Shown piece after piece: positions 1 through 7,795 of a stretch of 59,386 nucleotides of DNA. Made by a program: the position numbers and the translations under genes. The DNA is taken from NCBI GenBank assembly GCA_017645765.1, contig JAGCNV010000043.1, forward strand, positions 1 to 59,386, in the 5' to 3' direction. The notes under the pieces were generated by a model. That model was given only the letters and a program-made list of their open reading frames with translations. It searched no databases and had not been told where the DNA came from. Position 1 is the first letter of the stretch, and each line of letters opens with the position of its first letter. Source of the DNA: a bacterium (GTDB taxonomy: Bacteria; UBP6; UBA1177).

Positions 1-110
1 AAATGGAACGAATGATCCTTGAATTTATTGAATATTATAACAACAGGCGAATTCAGAAAAAACTGAATTGGATGACACCTGTTGAATTTAGGTCTAAGAG
101 ATGTTATTAA
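1..110 (+). CDS. IS3-family transposase OrfB, C-terminal fragment
   Basis: This is the 3' end of a DDE transposase, cut by the window edge. The reading frame enters at base 1 and the first in-frame ATG (3-5) is internal. The visible residues include EFIEYYNNRRIQKKL and MTPVEF, the typical tail of rve/IS3 OrfB proteins that lies after the last catalytic Glu. None of the DDE residues is visible here. The gene is presumably complete outside the contig. Confidence 0.85.
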   Translation, partial: MERMILEFIEYYNNRRIQKKLNWMTPVEFRSKRCY

Positions 111-139
111 ACCGTGTCCAAAAAAATGGGGTCAGAACA
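1..139 (+). mobile_element. IS3-family insertion sequence, right end (partial)
   Basis: The stretch holds the last 35 codons of an IS3-family OrfB transposase (stop 108-110), 29 bp of non-coding end, and a terminal sequence finishing in GGGGTCAGAACA. IS3-family ends normally close in CA, which places the IS boundary at 139. The same 139 bases occur inverted at 59248-59386, with one difference (C at 113 here, T in the other copy). Two diverged copies therefore exist and the contig probably broke on this repeat. The 5' part of the element lies outside the window. Confidence 0.88.
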
Positions 140-262
140 GACGCTCCCGGCGGAGGAGGAAAGATCCCCCTCATCCCGAAATATTTTCAGGGAGAAGACG
201 ATGATTACGTCTACCTGAAGAATTTCGAAGGCAAAGACTACAAATACCCCAAACATTCATAA
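140..262 (+). pseudogene. KamA-family (lysine 2,3-aminomutase-like) radical SAM enzyme, C-terminal remnant
   Basis: An open frame begins exactly at the IS boundary and ends at TAA 260-262. It reads DAPGGGGKIPLIPKY, then YLKNFEG and a short basic tail. DAPGGGGK followed by a proline and a short Tyr/Asn-rich end is the well-conserved C-terminus of lysine 2,3-aminomutases and relatives, PLP- and SAM-dependent enzymes that move an amino group from C2 to C3. The radical SAM CxxxCxxC and the PLP lysine would be upstream and are absent. Because IS sequence directly precedes the Asp codon, the gene is disrupted in this copy. Twelve bases separate it from the ATP-grasp gene, which suggests they formed an operon. 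Confidence 0.8.
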
Positions 263-274
263 GGGAGGTAAAAA

Positions 275-1252
275 ATGAGAATAGGTTTCACATACGATCT
301 GCAGGACGACTATATAAAAGCGGGATTTTCACTTGAGGAAGCCGCTGAATTCGACGTTGCGGAAACGATAGACGGGATAGAAGATTCACTTAAGAAGCTC
401 GGCTACGAAGTTGACAGGATAGGAAACGTAAAATCGCTTGTCAGTCGTGTCGCGGCAGGCGAAAGATGGGATCTCGTATTCAACATCGCAGAGGGAGTCA
501 ACGGTTTCGGAAGAGAGGCGGAGGTCCCCGCAGTTCTCGAAGCATACGGCATCCCGTTCGTTTTTTCCGACCCGATGGTCCTCTCCCTTGCTCTCCACAA
601 AGGGATGGCTAAGAGGATCGTCCGCGATGCCGGGATAGCGACACCCGACTTTCAGATCGTCTATTCGCCGGAAGATATCGACAAGGTAAAGATCGACTTT
701 CCCCTCTTTGCAAAGCCGCTTTCCGAGGGAACAGGCAAAGGGATAGGAGCAAAATCGATAATAGGCAGCCGCAGAGAGCTGGTCGAAAACGTCACGGCAC
801 TCCTTCAAGAACACGGGCAGCCGGTGCTTGTCGAAAAATTCCTCCCCGGAAGAGAGTTCACAGTCGGGATCACAGGGACGGGAAAAGATGCCAAAGCGGT
901 CGGCGTTATCGAGATCAACTTCCTGGAAGATGCCGAGAGCAAAGCTTACGGGCTTGTCAACAAAAAGCACTATCAGTCGCTGATGCGCTACACTGTCCCC
1001 GAACATGAGATCGCGGAAAAGTGCATCGAAACGGCCCTTGCAGCGTGGAAAGTCCTTGAATGCCGCGACGGCGGAAGAATAGATCTCCGCTGCAACGAAG
1101 CAGGGATCCCCGAGTTTATCGAAGTAAATCCGCTGGCGGGACTCAACCCCTCCGATTCAGATCTCCCGATCCTCGGCAGGATGAACGGCGTCTCATACGA
1201 CGAAATCATCGCCAGGATAATGAAAAGCGCAGAAAAGAGGATCTCCGGCTGA
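275..1252 (+). CDS. ATP-grasp ligase of the D-Ala-D-Ala ligase superfamily
   Basis: The 325-residue protein has ATP-grasp architecture. DLVFNIAEG (about 66-74) and REAEVPAVLEAYGIPF (about 80-95) form the N-terminal substrate fold, LFAKPLSEGTGKG (about 148-160) is the ATP-binding lysine and Gly-rich loop, LVEKFLPGREF (about 187-197) follows, and IEVNPLAGLNP (about 280-290) is the Mg-binding end. It lacks the GGxSxExxVS start of cell-wall Ddl enzymes, so it is probably not the peptidoglycan ligase. The RBS GGGAGG lies just upstream of the ATG. It directly follows the KamA remnant, so the pair may once have made and ligated a beta-amino acid; that role is an inference from adjacency. The exact substrates are unknown. 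Confidence 0.8.
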   Translation: MRIGFTYDLQDDYIKAGFSLEEAAEFDVAETIDGIEDSLKKLGYEVDRIGNVKSLVSRVAAGERWDLVFNIAEGVNGFGREAEVPAVLEAYGIPFVFSDPMVLSLALHKGMAKRIVRDAGIATPDFQIVYSPEDIDKVKIDFPLFAKPLSEGTGKGIGAKSIIGSRRELVENVTALLQEHGQPVLVEKFLPGREFTVGITGTGKDAKAVGVIEINFLEDAESKAYGLVNKKHYQSLMRYTVPEHEIAEKCIETALAAWKVLECRDGGRIDLRCNEAGIPEFIEVNPLAGLNPSDSDLPILGRMNGVSYDEIIARIMKSAEKRISG

Positions 1253-1446
1253 AGCGCCTGATTTATACAAAAACCGCGTATCGTTTTGTTTTTATTCACG
1301 AATCCGTAACTCTTCCCTGACCTTCTCCCGCCTGAAAAATAAATTTTCAAAATTCTTTTGATAAAAATAAAAGAAAAATGGAAGTTTGAAAAAAAATTGC
1401 CTATAGTGTGACGGTTTTTGATTATTAACAATCTTCGGAGGGAAAA

Positions 1447-2346
1447 ATGGAATTCAAATCGATCAAAGAGTTTATCGCTATGGCAAAAGGACATGAGACC
1501 AGAAGAATCGCTGTTGCAGCTGCGGAAGACGAGCCGGTACTTGCGGCTATCAAAGATGCGATGGGCGAAGGAATCGTAATTCCTGTTCTTGTTGGTCACG
1601 AAGAAAAAATCAGAGAGATCGCGGCAAAAATCGGTCTTAACCTTGACGGGATCAAAATCATCCACGAGCCGAAACCGAAAGTTGCCTGCCAGAGAGCCGT
1701 AAAGGTCATCAAAGACGGTGAAGCTGAAATCCTTATGAAAGGTCTCGTTCCGACCGCTGATCTGCTCAGAGCAGTGCTTGACAAGGAAAACGGTCTCAGA
1801 AAAGGCAGCACTATCAGCCACATCGCATTTTTCGAAACTCCTTACTACCACAAACTCGTTGTCGTCACCGACGCAGCAATGAACATCGCGCCTGAGTTCA
1901 AAGAGAAAGTCGCTATCGTAAACAACGCGGTCGAAGCATGCCACAGAGTCGGCATCGAAAACCCGAAAGTCGCAGTTCTCGCGGCTGTTGAAGTTGTAAA
2001 CGAGAAGATGGAACCCACGGTTCACGCTGCAATGCTCACGATGATGAACAGACGCGGACAGATCCCCGGCTGCATCGTTGACGGTCCTTTTGCAATAGAC
2101 AACGCAATTTCGAAAGAAGCCTGCGCTCACAAGAAAATCGTTACAGAAGTCGGCGGAGACGCTGATATTCTTATGTGCCCCGATATCGAAGCTGCGAATA
2201 TCCTCTACAAATCGATGAACTTCCTCGGCGGTGCCCATTCGGCGGCTGTAATCATGGGAGCAAGCGTTCCGATAGTTCTTACAAGCAGAGCTGATTCCGA
2301 AGAATCGAAACTTTATTCAATCGCACTCGCTGCGGCAATGAAATAG
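1447..2346 (+). CDS. ptb: phosphate butyryltransferase
   Basis: Phosphotransbutyrylase converts butyryl-CoA and phosphate to butyryl-phosphate and CoA in the cytoplasm. The 299-residue length is normal for Ptb, and the family pattern is clear: AEILMKGLVPTADLLRAVL (about 94-112), ISHIAFFETP (about 123-132), GQIPGCIVDGPFAIDNA (about 204-220) and MNFLGGAHSAAVIMGA (about 257-272). A GGAGGG RBS precedes the ATG. The butyrate kinase gene follows after 9 bp, so the two form the classical butyrate-producing, ATP-yielding operon. The 194-bp upstream gap is AT-rich and has a possible -10 TATAGT at 1402-1407 without a convincing -35. Some Ptb enzymes prefer branched acyl-CoAs, so substrate chain length is not certain. 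Confidence 0.95.
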   Translation: MEFKSIKEFIAMAKGHETRRIAVAAAEDEPVLAAIKDAMGEGIVIPVLVGHEEKIREIAAKIGLNLDGIKIIHEPKPKVACQRAVKVIKDGEAEILMKGLVPTADLLRAVLDKENGLRKGSTISHIAFFETPYYHKLVVVTDAAMNIAPEFKEKVAIVNNAVEACHRVGIENPKVAVLAAVEVVNEKMEPTVHAAMLTMMNRRGQIPGCIVDGPFAIDNAISKEACAHKKIVTEVGGDADILMCPDIEAANILYKSMNFLGGAHSAAVIMGASVPIVLTSRADSEESKLYSIALAAAMK

Positions 2347-2355
2347 GAGAAAATC

Positions 2356-3438
2356 ATGAAAATATTGGCAATCAACCCCGGATCAACTTCCACGAAAGTA
2401 GCGGTTTACGAAGATACTAAAGAGATTTTGACTGTAAATATCAAACATGATGTAGAGGAACTGGCTGGTTTTACCTGTGTTTTCGATCAGTATGACTTCA
2501 GAAAAAATATCGTTCTCAAAAAACTTGAGGAAGAAGGGATCGATGTCGCATCATTAGACGTGATCGCAGGCAGAGGCGGTCTCCACAAACCTATTCTCGG
2601 CGGCGTTTACGAAATCAACCCGCTTATGATTGACGACATCAAACATCCGAAAATCGGCGAGCATGTCTGCAACCTCGGCGCACCTATCGCTTACGAAATC
2701 GCGAAAGAGGCGTCAAAACTCAGTGGAAAAGATGTCAAGGCCTACACCGTTGACACTTCTGTCGTCGATGAAATGGAACCTATCGCTAAATTCTCAGGAA
2801 TGCCCGAAATCGAAAGACGCAGCATTTTCCACGCACTCAACCAGAAAGCTGTTGCAAGAAGATATGCCCGCGAAAGAGGCAAAAAATATGAAGATCTTAA
2901 CTACATCGTAGCTCACATGGGCGGCGGAATCTCGATCGGTGCGCACAGAAACGGCAGAGTCATCGATGTCAACAACGCGCTCAACGGCGAAGGCCCCTTC
3001 ACTCCTGAAAGAAGCGGCGGCGTTCCGGTAGGACAGCTTGTAAACATGTGCTTCAGCGGCGAATACACGCAAGCTGAGATCATGAAAAAAATCAAAGGAA
3101 AAGGCGGTCTTGTCGCTTACCTCGGCACGAACAGTGCATACGAAGTCGAACAGCGCGTAAAAGCGGGCGACAAAGAATGGGAACTTGTTTACAGAGCTAT
3201 GGCTTACCAAGTCGCAAAAGGAATTGGCGCTTTGGCGGCGGCTCTTGACGGCAAAGTCGATGTTATCATCCTCACCGGCGGAATCGCTTACGACAAAATG
3301 TTCGTCGGCTGGATCAAAGAGAAAGTTTCATTCATCGCTGATGTCGAAGTTTTCCCCGGCGAAGACGAAATGAAAGCTCTCGCAGAAGGCTGCTACTACG
3401 GAATCAAAGGAGAGATCCCGGTTCACGTCTATGAATAA
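2356..3438 (+). CDS. buk: butyrate kinase
   Basis: This acetokinase-family enzyme converts butyryl-phosphate and ADP to butyrate and ATP. The 360 residues start with ILAINPGSTSTKVAVYE, the ASKHA phosphate-1 loop, and contain YIVAHMGGGISIGAH (about 184-198), the Buk signature; GRVIDVNNALNGEGPFTPERSGG follows and VIILTGGIAYD (about 305-315) is the adenosine motif. It lies 9 bp after ptb and overlaps the next gene by 8 bp, so three genes are probably cotranscribed. Together with ptb it implies that the organism conserves energy by fermenting to butyrate or branched-chain acids. Confidence 0.95.
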   Translation: MKILAINPGSTSTKVAVYEDTKEILTVNIKHDVEELAGFTCVFDQYDFRKNIVLKKLEEEGIDVASLDVIAGRGGLHKPILGGVYEINPLMIDDIKHPKIGEHVCNLGAPIAYEIAKEASKLSGKDVKAYTVDTSVVDEMEPIAKFSGMPEIERRSIFHALNQKAVARRYARERGKKYEDLNYIVAHMGGGISIGAHRNGRVIDVNNALNGEGPFTPERSGGVPVGQLVNMCFSGEYTQAEIMKKIKGKGGLVAYLGTNSAYEVEQRVKAGDKEWELVYRAMAYQVAKGIGALAAALDGKVDVIILTGGIAYDKMFVGWIKEKVSFIADVEVFPGEDEMKALAEGCYYGIKGEIPVHVYE

Positions 3439-4108
3439 AATTCAGGATTTAGTCCGAAATTTCGAAAATCATGTTTCAAAAGTAAATTCCGAAAATCCGG
3501 AATTTTTTCAAGCAGTTGAAGAAATTGCAAAAGCTTACGGTTATCCTCTTTCAAACGCGGCGGTATTCAACAGAAACCTGCTGAAGATCACAAACCTCAA
3601 ATACATTTTAGTTGCCGACAATCCGGGAATGACAGAGCAGCATGAAGAGTGTTACTTAGTCGGAAAAGCGGGAAAAACGGCGCGGAATTTCTTCAAAAAT
3701 AACGGTCTTGTCAGTGATTTCGATGAAGAAGTTGCCGTTTTAAATAAAACATTCATCCACACAAAAAGCACGCTTGATTTGAAGAAACTCAAAAATTTCA
3801 AGAGTTTGTTTGAAGATTCCGAAAAATTCACGGCAAATCTTGCAGTCGATATGCTTGAAGCGACAGAAGCCGAACTCTGGATAACCGGATGCAGCGAACT
3901 CGGCGAAAAAAAGTTGTTTTCCGAATATCTCAAGACTCTGAAATCGAGATGTGCCCAGAATCCCGCCTTGAAAAAACGGATATTCTTCTATCCCCACTTC
4001 TCTTTCGGAAACTTCAGCAAAAACCTCAACTCAGTTCTCGCGAAAAACCCTGAAATGAGCGTCAAAGAGGCTCTGAAAGCGGCAAACCTTGATATTTCAG
4101 TGGATTGA
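3431..4108 (+). CDS. uracil-DNA glycosylase-like protein
   Basis: This 225-residue cytoplasmic protein has features of the UDG superfamily. ILVADNPGMTEQ (about 60-71) resembles the water-activating motif A (GxDPG type), YLVGKAGKTARNFF (about 76-89) resembles the following family segment, VAVLNKTFIHT (about 102-112) the uracil-contact strand, and FYPHFSFGNFSKN (about 186-198) could be the HPS-type DNA-insertion loop. The last is degenerate, so glycosylase activity is not assured. The start codon lies 8 bp inside buk, which indicates translational coupling. A base-excision role is inferred from the fold; the DNA/RNA repair genes that follow (RNA ligase, DinD) fit it loosely. Confidence 0.55.
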   Translation: MNKIQDLVRNFENHVSKVNSENPEFFQAVEEIAKAYGYPLSNAAVFNRNLLKITNLKYILVADNPGMTEQHEECYLVGKAGKTARNFFKNNGLVSDFDEEVAVLNKTFIHTKSTLDLKKLKNFKSLFEDSEKFTANLAVDMLEATEAELWITGCSELGEKKLFSEYLKTLKSRCAQNPALKKRIFFYPHFSFGNFSKNLNSVLAKNPEMSVKEALKAANLDISVD

Positions 4109-4118
4109 TTGCAAACAG

Positions 4119-5162
4119 TTATTCCTCATTTTTCAGCAGATACTTGTTGCTGACGATTTTCATGGAAAGACTCGCGCTGATAAGCGGCGAAAATACCGGT
4201 TCTGTCGGACGTATAACGATTCCTTCTTTTTTGCCGCCTTTCGGATAATCACCGTCTGCGCGGATAAGAAGAGCTTCGACTGTCGGATATTTTGACGGCA
4301 GATCCATGCCGACTTCTTCGATCGGAACATGATCCATTCCGAGAGAATCGCAGATTTCGAGCATTCGCTTCAAACCGACTCTTTTGCCGTTTTCGCGAAT
4401 TGTGAAAACATACCACTCCGGTCTTGCGAGACGTAACCTGTTGCGCTGGATTCCCGGTGCACAGAGCTCGCCCTGAATCGTGAATGTTGTCAGATTATGC
4501 TCTTTTGCAAAGTTTTCGACCTTTTCGCGGTAGCCGCGTGCTTTCACCAGCTCGTAGAATGAACTTGTGCCGTCATCTTTGTACTCAAAATTGTGGCCGG
4601 TGACGTGAAAACCATCTTCGTCAATGCCGATGGAATGCGAAGAACCGTCCATTTTGGTTGAAATATAGTATTCAAGCCCGGCAAAAGCATGAATCAGCTC
4701 CGGCATTTCCTGCACGCGGGTCTCGTCTGTATGAGGAATGTCATGCGGCAGATTGCCTATAACCGTTCCGCCTGTGGTTGCACGTTCCTCAATTTCCCAT
4801 TTTCTGATGCCTAAAAGTTCGGTAACATCGGTTCCTATTTCAGTATTGGCAGGAATTTCAGGAAATTGCGACAGCGGAAGGAGGAGTCCCTGCGAAATTT
4901 CACCGCGGAAACGCATAGTTCTCAGCTTAAAACCTTCTCCCATGATGTCACTTTTCTTGTAGCTCGTCACCCGCATGAACTCAAAGCGCGGAGTAACCGG
5001 CAGAAAACTGTCGATTTCAAAGTAAACACCTGTATCCATCGGCTGGAACTGCCCTTTGTTCACGACGCACTGCCAGCCGAGAACGTGTGCGAGCTCGATT
5101 TTATCGGCTCCCTCAATCGGTTCAACCTTCCAGACCCGCTGAACACTCGCTAATTTTCTCAT
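4119..5162 (-). CDS. RNA ligase, Rnl5 (DRB0094/TIGR02306) family
   Basis: The 347-residue protein resembles Deinococcus-type Rnl5 ligases, which seal 3'-OH/5'-phosphate nicks in RNA-containing duplexes. An N-terminal OB-like domain (about 1-100, beginning MRKLASVQRVWKVEPIEGAD) precedes the nucleotidyltransferase domain. Motif I is TKMDGSS (about 172-178, adenylated Lys), EYYISTK leads into it, GELCAPGIQ is motif III-like, EGIVIRP (about 315-321) is motif IV and SMKIVSNKYL (about 333-342) motif V. The ATG at 5162 was chosen because GGAGG lies 6 nt upstream. It is convergent with the buk operon, with only 10 bp between the stops. Confidence 0.9.
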   Translation of the reverse strand: MRKLASVQRVWKVEPIEGADKIELAHVLGWQCVVNKGQFQPMDTGVYFEIDSFLPVTPRFEFMRVTSYKKSDIMGEGFKLRTMRFRGEISQGLLLPLSQFPEIPANTEIGTDVTELLGIRKWEIEERATTGGTVIGNLPHDIPHTDETRVQEMPELIHAFAGLEYYISTKMDGSSHSIGIDEDGFHVTGHNFEYKDDGTSSFYELVKARGYREKVENFAKEHNLTTFTIQGELCAPGIQRNRLRLARPEWYVFTIRENGKRVGLKRMLEICDSLGMDHVPIEEVGMDLPSKYPTVEALLIRADGDYPKGGKKEGIVIRPTEPVFSPLISASLSMKIVSNKYLLKNEE

Positions 5163-5378
5163 TTTTCCTCCAATTTTATCAAACAACCGACATAAATATA
5201 CACTAAGAGAATAGAAAGTCAAACAATATTTTGATAATTTTGCAATATATCAATATTTTTATTGACTAATATTATTTAAATAGTTATTGTTGAAAAGTTT
5301 TTTTATTTGTACTATTTGAAAATATTGGATTTTGAGATTAAGAAATGCTTATTGTCTTAACAAAATGGAGAGAAAGAA

Positions 5379-6206
5379 ATGAATCTTGTGAAGTATGACG
5401 AAAATTTGTTTGAAAACATCAAACACATCAATGAATTCGGGCAGGAATTCTGGTATGCAAGGGAACTGCAGCCATTGCTGGAATATGCCCAGTGGCGGCG
5501 TTTTGCCGAGGCAATTGAAAGAGCCAAAACAGCTTGCAAAAACAGCGGTCACGATGTCAATGAACATTTTGCCGATGTCGGCAAATCATCGGAAATGCCG
5601 AATGGCGGAACTCGCATCATCGAAGATTTCATGCTCTCGCGTTATGCCTGCTATCTCATTGTGATGAACGGCGATCCGCGCAAGGAAGTCATCGCTTTGG
5701 GGCAGACTTATTTCGCAGTAAAGACACGCCAGCAGGAGCTTATTGATGATTACGAACGACTTACGGAAGAGCAGAAACGCATAGCCATCAGAAACGAGAT
5801 GAAGCGTCACAATACGGCTTTGGCGGATGCTGCACACAACGCAGGAATTGACAAACCGCTTGACTATGCGATTTTCCAGAACTGCGGCTATATGGGTTTA
5901 TACGGCGGTTTGAAAGCTCAGGACATAAGGGAACGCAAAGGTCTCAGCAAGAATCAGAATATTCTTGATTATATGGGGAGCACTGAACTTGCAGCGAATC
6001 TTTTCCGAGCAACACAGACTGAGGAAAAACTCCGCCGCGAGCACATTCAAGTCAAGGAAGAAGCAAACAAAACCCACTTTGAAGTCGGGAAAAAAGTCCG
6101 TCAGACAATCTCTGAGCTCGGCGGCACTATGCCGGAAGATCTGCCGACACCTGAAAAAAGCGTGAAACAGATCGAAAAGGAGCATGAAAACAAGAAAATT
6201 GAATAA
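5379..6206 (+). CDS. dinD: DNA damage-inducible protein D
   Basis: The 275-residue protein matches DinD throughout. The N-terminal BRO-N-like domain (about 10-110) contains FWYARELQPLLEYAQWRRF and GGTRIIEDFMLSRYACYLI, followed by DPRKEVIALGQTYFA and the Lys/Glu-rich C-terminal half with GYMGLYGGL and MGSTELAANLFR. E. coli DinD is SOS-induced and antagonises RecA strand exchange. No LexA-type box could be recognised in the very AT-rich 216-bp upstream gap (5163-5378), although LexA boxes differ between phyla. GGAGAGA precedes the ATG. DinD genes are frequently exchanged between bacteria. Confidence 0.93.
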   Translation: MNLVKYDENLFENIKHINEFGQEFWYARELQPLLEYAQWRRFAEAIERAKTACKNSGHDVNEHFADVGKSSEMPNGGTRIIEDFMLSRYACYLIVMNGDPRKEVIALGQTYFAVKTRQQELIDDYERLTEEQKRIAIRNEMKRHNTALADAAHNAGIDKPLDYAIFQNCGYMGLYGGLKAQDIRERKGLSKNQNILDYMGSTELAANLFRATQTEEKLRREHIQVKEEANKTHFEVGKKVRQTISELGGTMPEDLPTPEKSVKQIEKEHENKKIE

Positions 6207-6240
6207 GCCGTAAAGCGGCTGAGGACTCGGCGAGCCGACG
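6207..6240 (+). other. hairpins after dinD
   Basis: Directly after the dinD stop, AGCCG-TAAAG-CGGCT can form a 5-bp hairpin, followed by a second one, TCGGC-GA-GCCGA. Neither is followed by a T-tract, so these are not convincing intrinsic terminators. They lie in the 188-bp gap between convergent dinD and the lipoprotein gene. Confidence 0.35.
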
Positions 6241-6308
6241 TCCCCAAAGCCTTGCCATAGGGAAGATCCAAGTGTGATGTTCCGTTTTTTACGCTGCTAC
6301 GGACCAAT

Positions 6309-6372
6309 GCTCCTGTAAATTATTTATTTAGCTTTGGCTTTAGCTTTATTTTTGGATAATTTTTACAGGAGC
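6309..6372. repeat. inverted repeat GCTCCTGTAAA...TTTACAGGAGC
   Basis: Perfect 11-bp arms (6309-6319 and 6362-6372), extended by TTAT/ATAA on the inner side, flank an AT-rich core that contains the direct repeat AGCTTTGGCTTTAGCTTT. It lies between the convergent 3' ends of dinD and the Cys-rich lipoprotein gene. It could fold as a long hairpin acting as a bidirectional terminator, or be a very small inverted-repeat element; the sequence alone does not decide. Confidence 0.6.
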
Positions 6373-6394
6373 GAAAGGGGACTAATTTCCGGAA

Positions 6395-7261
6395 CTAATC
6401 GTTGTCTCTGTAACCACAGCTGTAGACTTCGTCGTCGCAATAATCGTAGACACAATCTTGATATTCGTCGTCTCCCATATCAGAAGAACAATTCTCATTT
6501 AGGCAATTGTAAAGATTCCAAAATCTGTTATTTCCTTCGCTGGAAGCTGCATCCAAGCATGCCTGCTGACAATCTTCATCTTCGTAGCTACATTTGTTTA
6601 AGCAATCATAAATATGCGGGCAGTCGGTATTTGTGTAAAGAGGACAGTCGTGGGTTTCATCGTAGCAGTTTTCGTCAGCACATGTAGCAAAATCTGACGC
6701 ATCGGCGCAGTTTGAGTTCCAACAACCAAACATTGTTGAGGCTGTGCTCTGAGCCTCACTCGTGCCTTTGTAGAAACAATTCTCCTGACACTCTTGATCC
6801 GAACCACAGTCTTGCTGGCATTCCCATATTTCACCGCATGAATAGTTGCCGGTACCACCGTTGTTATTGCCGTTACCGCCACCGTTATTATTGCCGTTAT
6901 CATCGTTGCTGCCGCCACCGTTATTTCCACCGCCATTATTATTGCCGTTATCGTCGTTGCTGCCGCCACCGTTATTTCCACCGCCATTGTTATTGCCGCT
7001 ATCGTCGTTGCTGCTACCATTGTTGTCACTGCCGTTGTTGCTGTTACCGCCGTCGCATGTTCCTTTTATTTCGTTGCATGTTTGATCCATAGAACACTGT
7101 TTTTGAGTTTGCCATGTTCCGTTCGCGCAAACTTGAAGCATCAAGCCGATACACCTCATATTGCCGCTGGTAAGGCAGCTTTCCGCAGCTTCTGACGAGT
7201 TGCTGCCGCCGCAACTTACAAAAATAAAAAGAGTTATTAAGCAAAAAAATATTTTTTTCAT
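6395..7261 (-). CDS. Cys-rich lipoprotein with Gly/Asn/Asp repeat linker
   Basis: The 288-residue secreted protein has a lipoprotein signal peptide (MKKIFFCLITLFIFVSCGGS, lipidated Cys at about 17). Residues 30-70 hold a Cys module (CLTSGNMRC, then C-x-NGTW and two more Cys) shared with the next gene. A linker of Asn, Gly, Asp and Ser follows (about 72-140), including a 17-residue unit repeated in tandem. The C-terminal half has about 20 Cys in modules such as CGEIWECQQDC and CPHIYDCLNKC, presumably disulfide-bonded in the periplasm or outside. I recognise no enzymatic domain. Surface exposure is inferred. It is 18 bp from its upstream paralogue and probably cotranscribed. Confidence 0.8.
   Translation of the reverse strand: MKKIFFCLITLFIFVSCGGSNSSEAAESCLTSGNMRCIGLMLQVCANGTWQTQKQCSMDQTCNEIKGTCDGGNSNNGSDNNGSSNDDSGNNNGGGNNGGGSNDDNGNNNGGGNNGGGSNDDNGNNNGGGNGNNNGGTGNYSCGEIWECQQDCGSDQECQENCFYKGTSEAQSTASTMFGCWNSNCADASDFATCADENCYDETHDCPLYTNTDCPHIYDCLNKCSYEDEDCQQACLDAASSEGNNRFWNLYNCLNENCSSDMGDDEYQDCVYDYCDDEVYSCGYRDND
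6904..7019 (-). repeat. 51-bp in-frame tandem repeat
   Basis: Copies begin at 6904 and 6955, with a partial third at 7006, exactly 51 bp apart. Each encodes a 17-residue unit rich in Asn, Gly and Asp within the lipoprotein linker. The copies are almost identical in nucleotide sequence, which suggests recent expansion and possible length variation between strains. Confidence 0.8.
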
Positions 7262-7279
7262 GATTGATTCTCCTTAAAA

Positions 7280-7738
7280 TTAAATACCGCAGTTGCTACG
7301 TTCAGTCGCGCAGTATTCTTTTTCGGTTTGCTCAGTCTGATGGTTTTCCCTTGCGTTTTCCCAATTCTGCTGACAACTCTCGACTTCTTGATAAAGTTTC
7401 TTATCGTTATTCGTAGCATTTTTCAGGCAATCATCATAGCAATAAGTGCTTGCATGAGCATTGTTGTAGCATTCGTTTACGCAGTTATAAATTTCGCCGC
7501 AACCACTTGTTTGATTGTTTTTTTCATCTTCATTGCACTGTCCAGACACAATGTTACATCCGTTTGAGCACTGTGCAGCCAAAGCCCATCCGTTGTTGCA
7601 GAAATAAGACATTACGCCTTCGCATTTGTAAGTTCCATAGGTGCATTTGTCATCACTGCTGCCGCTGTCGCTTCCGCCGCAGGAAATCATCAAAAACATT
7701 GCCGTAAAAATTGCCAAGCAAACAAAAATTTTTTTCAT
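7280..7738 (-). CDS. small Cys-rich lipoprotein
   Basis: The 152-residue protein has a lipobox signal peptide (lipidated Cys at about 20, in LMISCGGSDS). It carries the same N-terminal Cys module as the following gene (CTYGTYKCEG, then CNNGW, then Cys pairs to about 68) and one C-terminal module beginning CGEIYNCVNEC. The long Gly/Asn linker of its neighbour is absent. The two genes look like an operon of paralogues; this one is first and has GGAGG upstream of its ATG. It is probably an envelope protein. I do not recognise a function. Confidence 0.78.
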   Translation of the reverse strand: MKKIFVCLAIFTAMFLMISCGGSDSGSSDDKCTYGTYKCEGVMSYFCNNGWALAAQCSNGCNIVSGQCNEDEKNNQTSGCGEIYNCVNECYNNAHASTYCYDDCLKNATNNDKKLYQEVESCQQNWENARENHQTEQTEKEYCATERSNCGI

Positions 7739-7795
7739 TTTTTCCTCCTAAAAATTTAAACAACAACAAAAACCTTTCGGTCTAAAACGGCGCAA

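Noticed and set aside
275-1252. Cell-wall D-Ala-D-Ala ligase (ddl)
   Set aside because: The N-terminal GGxSxExxVS motif is missing and no mur genes are near. Only superfamily membership is supported.
5163-5378. LexA box or another DUF4143-type array before dinD
   Set aside because: TTGAAAA occurs twice, but 26 bp apart, and no known LexA consensus is visible in the AT-rich gap.
6207-6300. Integron attC site
   Set aside because: Hairpins are present but the R and L box consensus (GTTRRRY and complement) cannot be found and no integrase is near.
6846-7092. Pro- or His/Tyr-rich proteins on the + strand opposite the Cys-rich lipoprotein
   Set aside because: These open frames are antisense shadows of the Asn/Gly/Asp repeat; they lack an RBS and family similarity.
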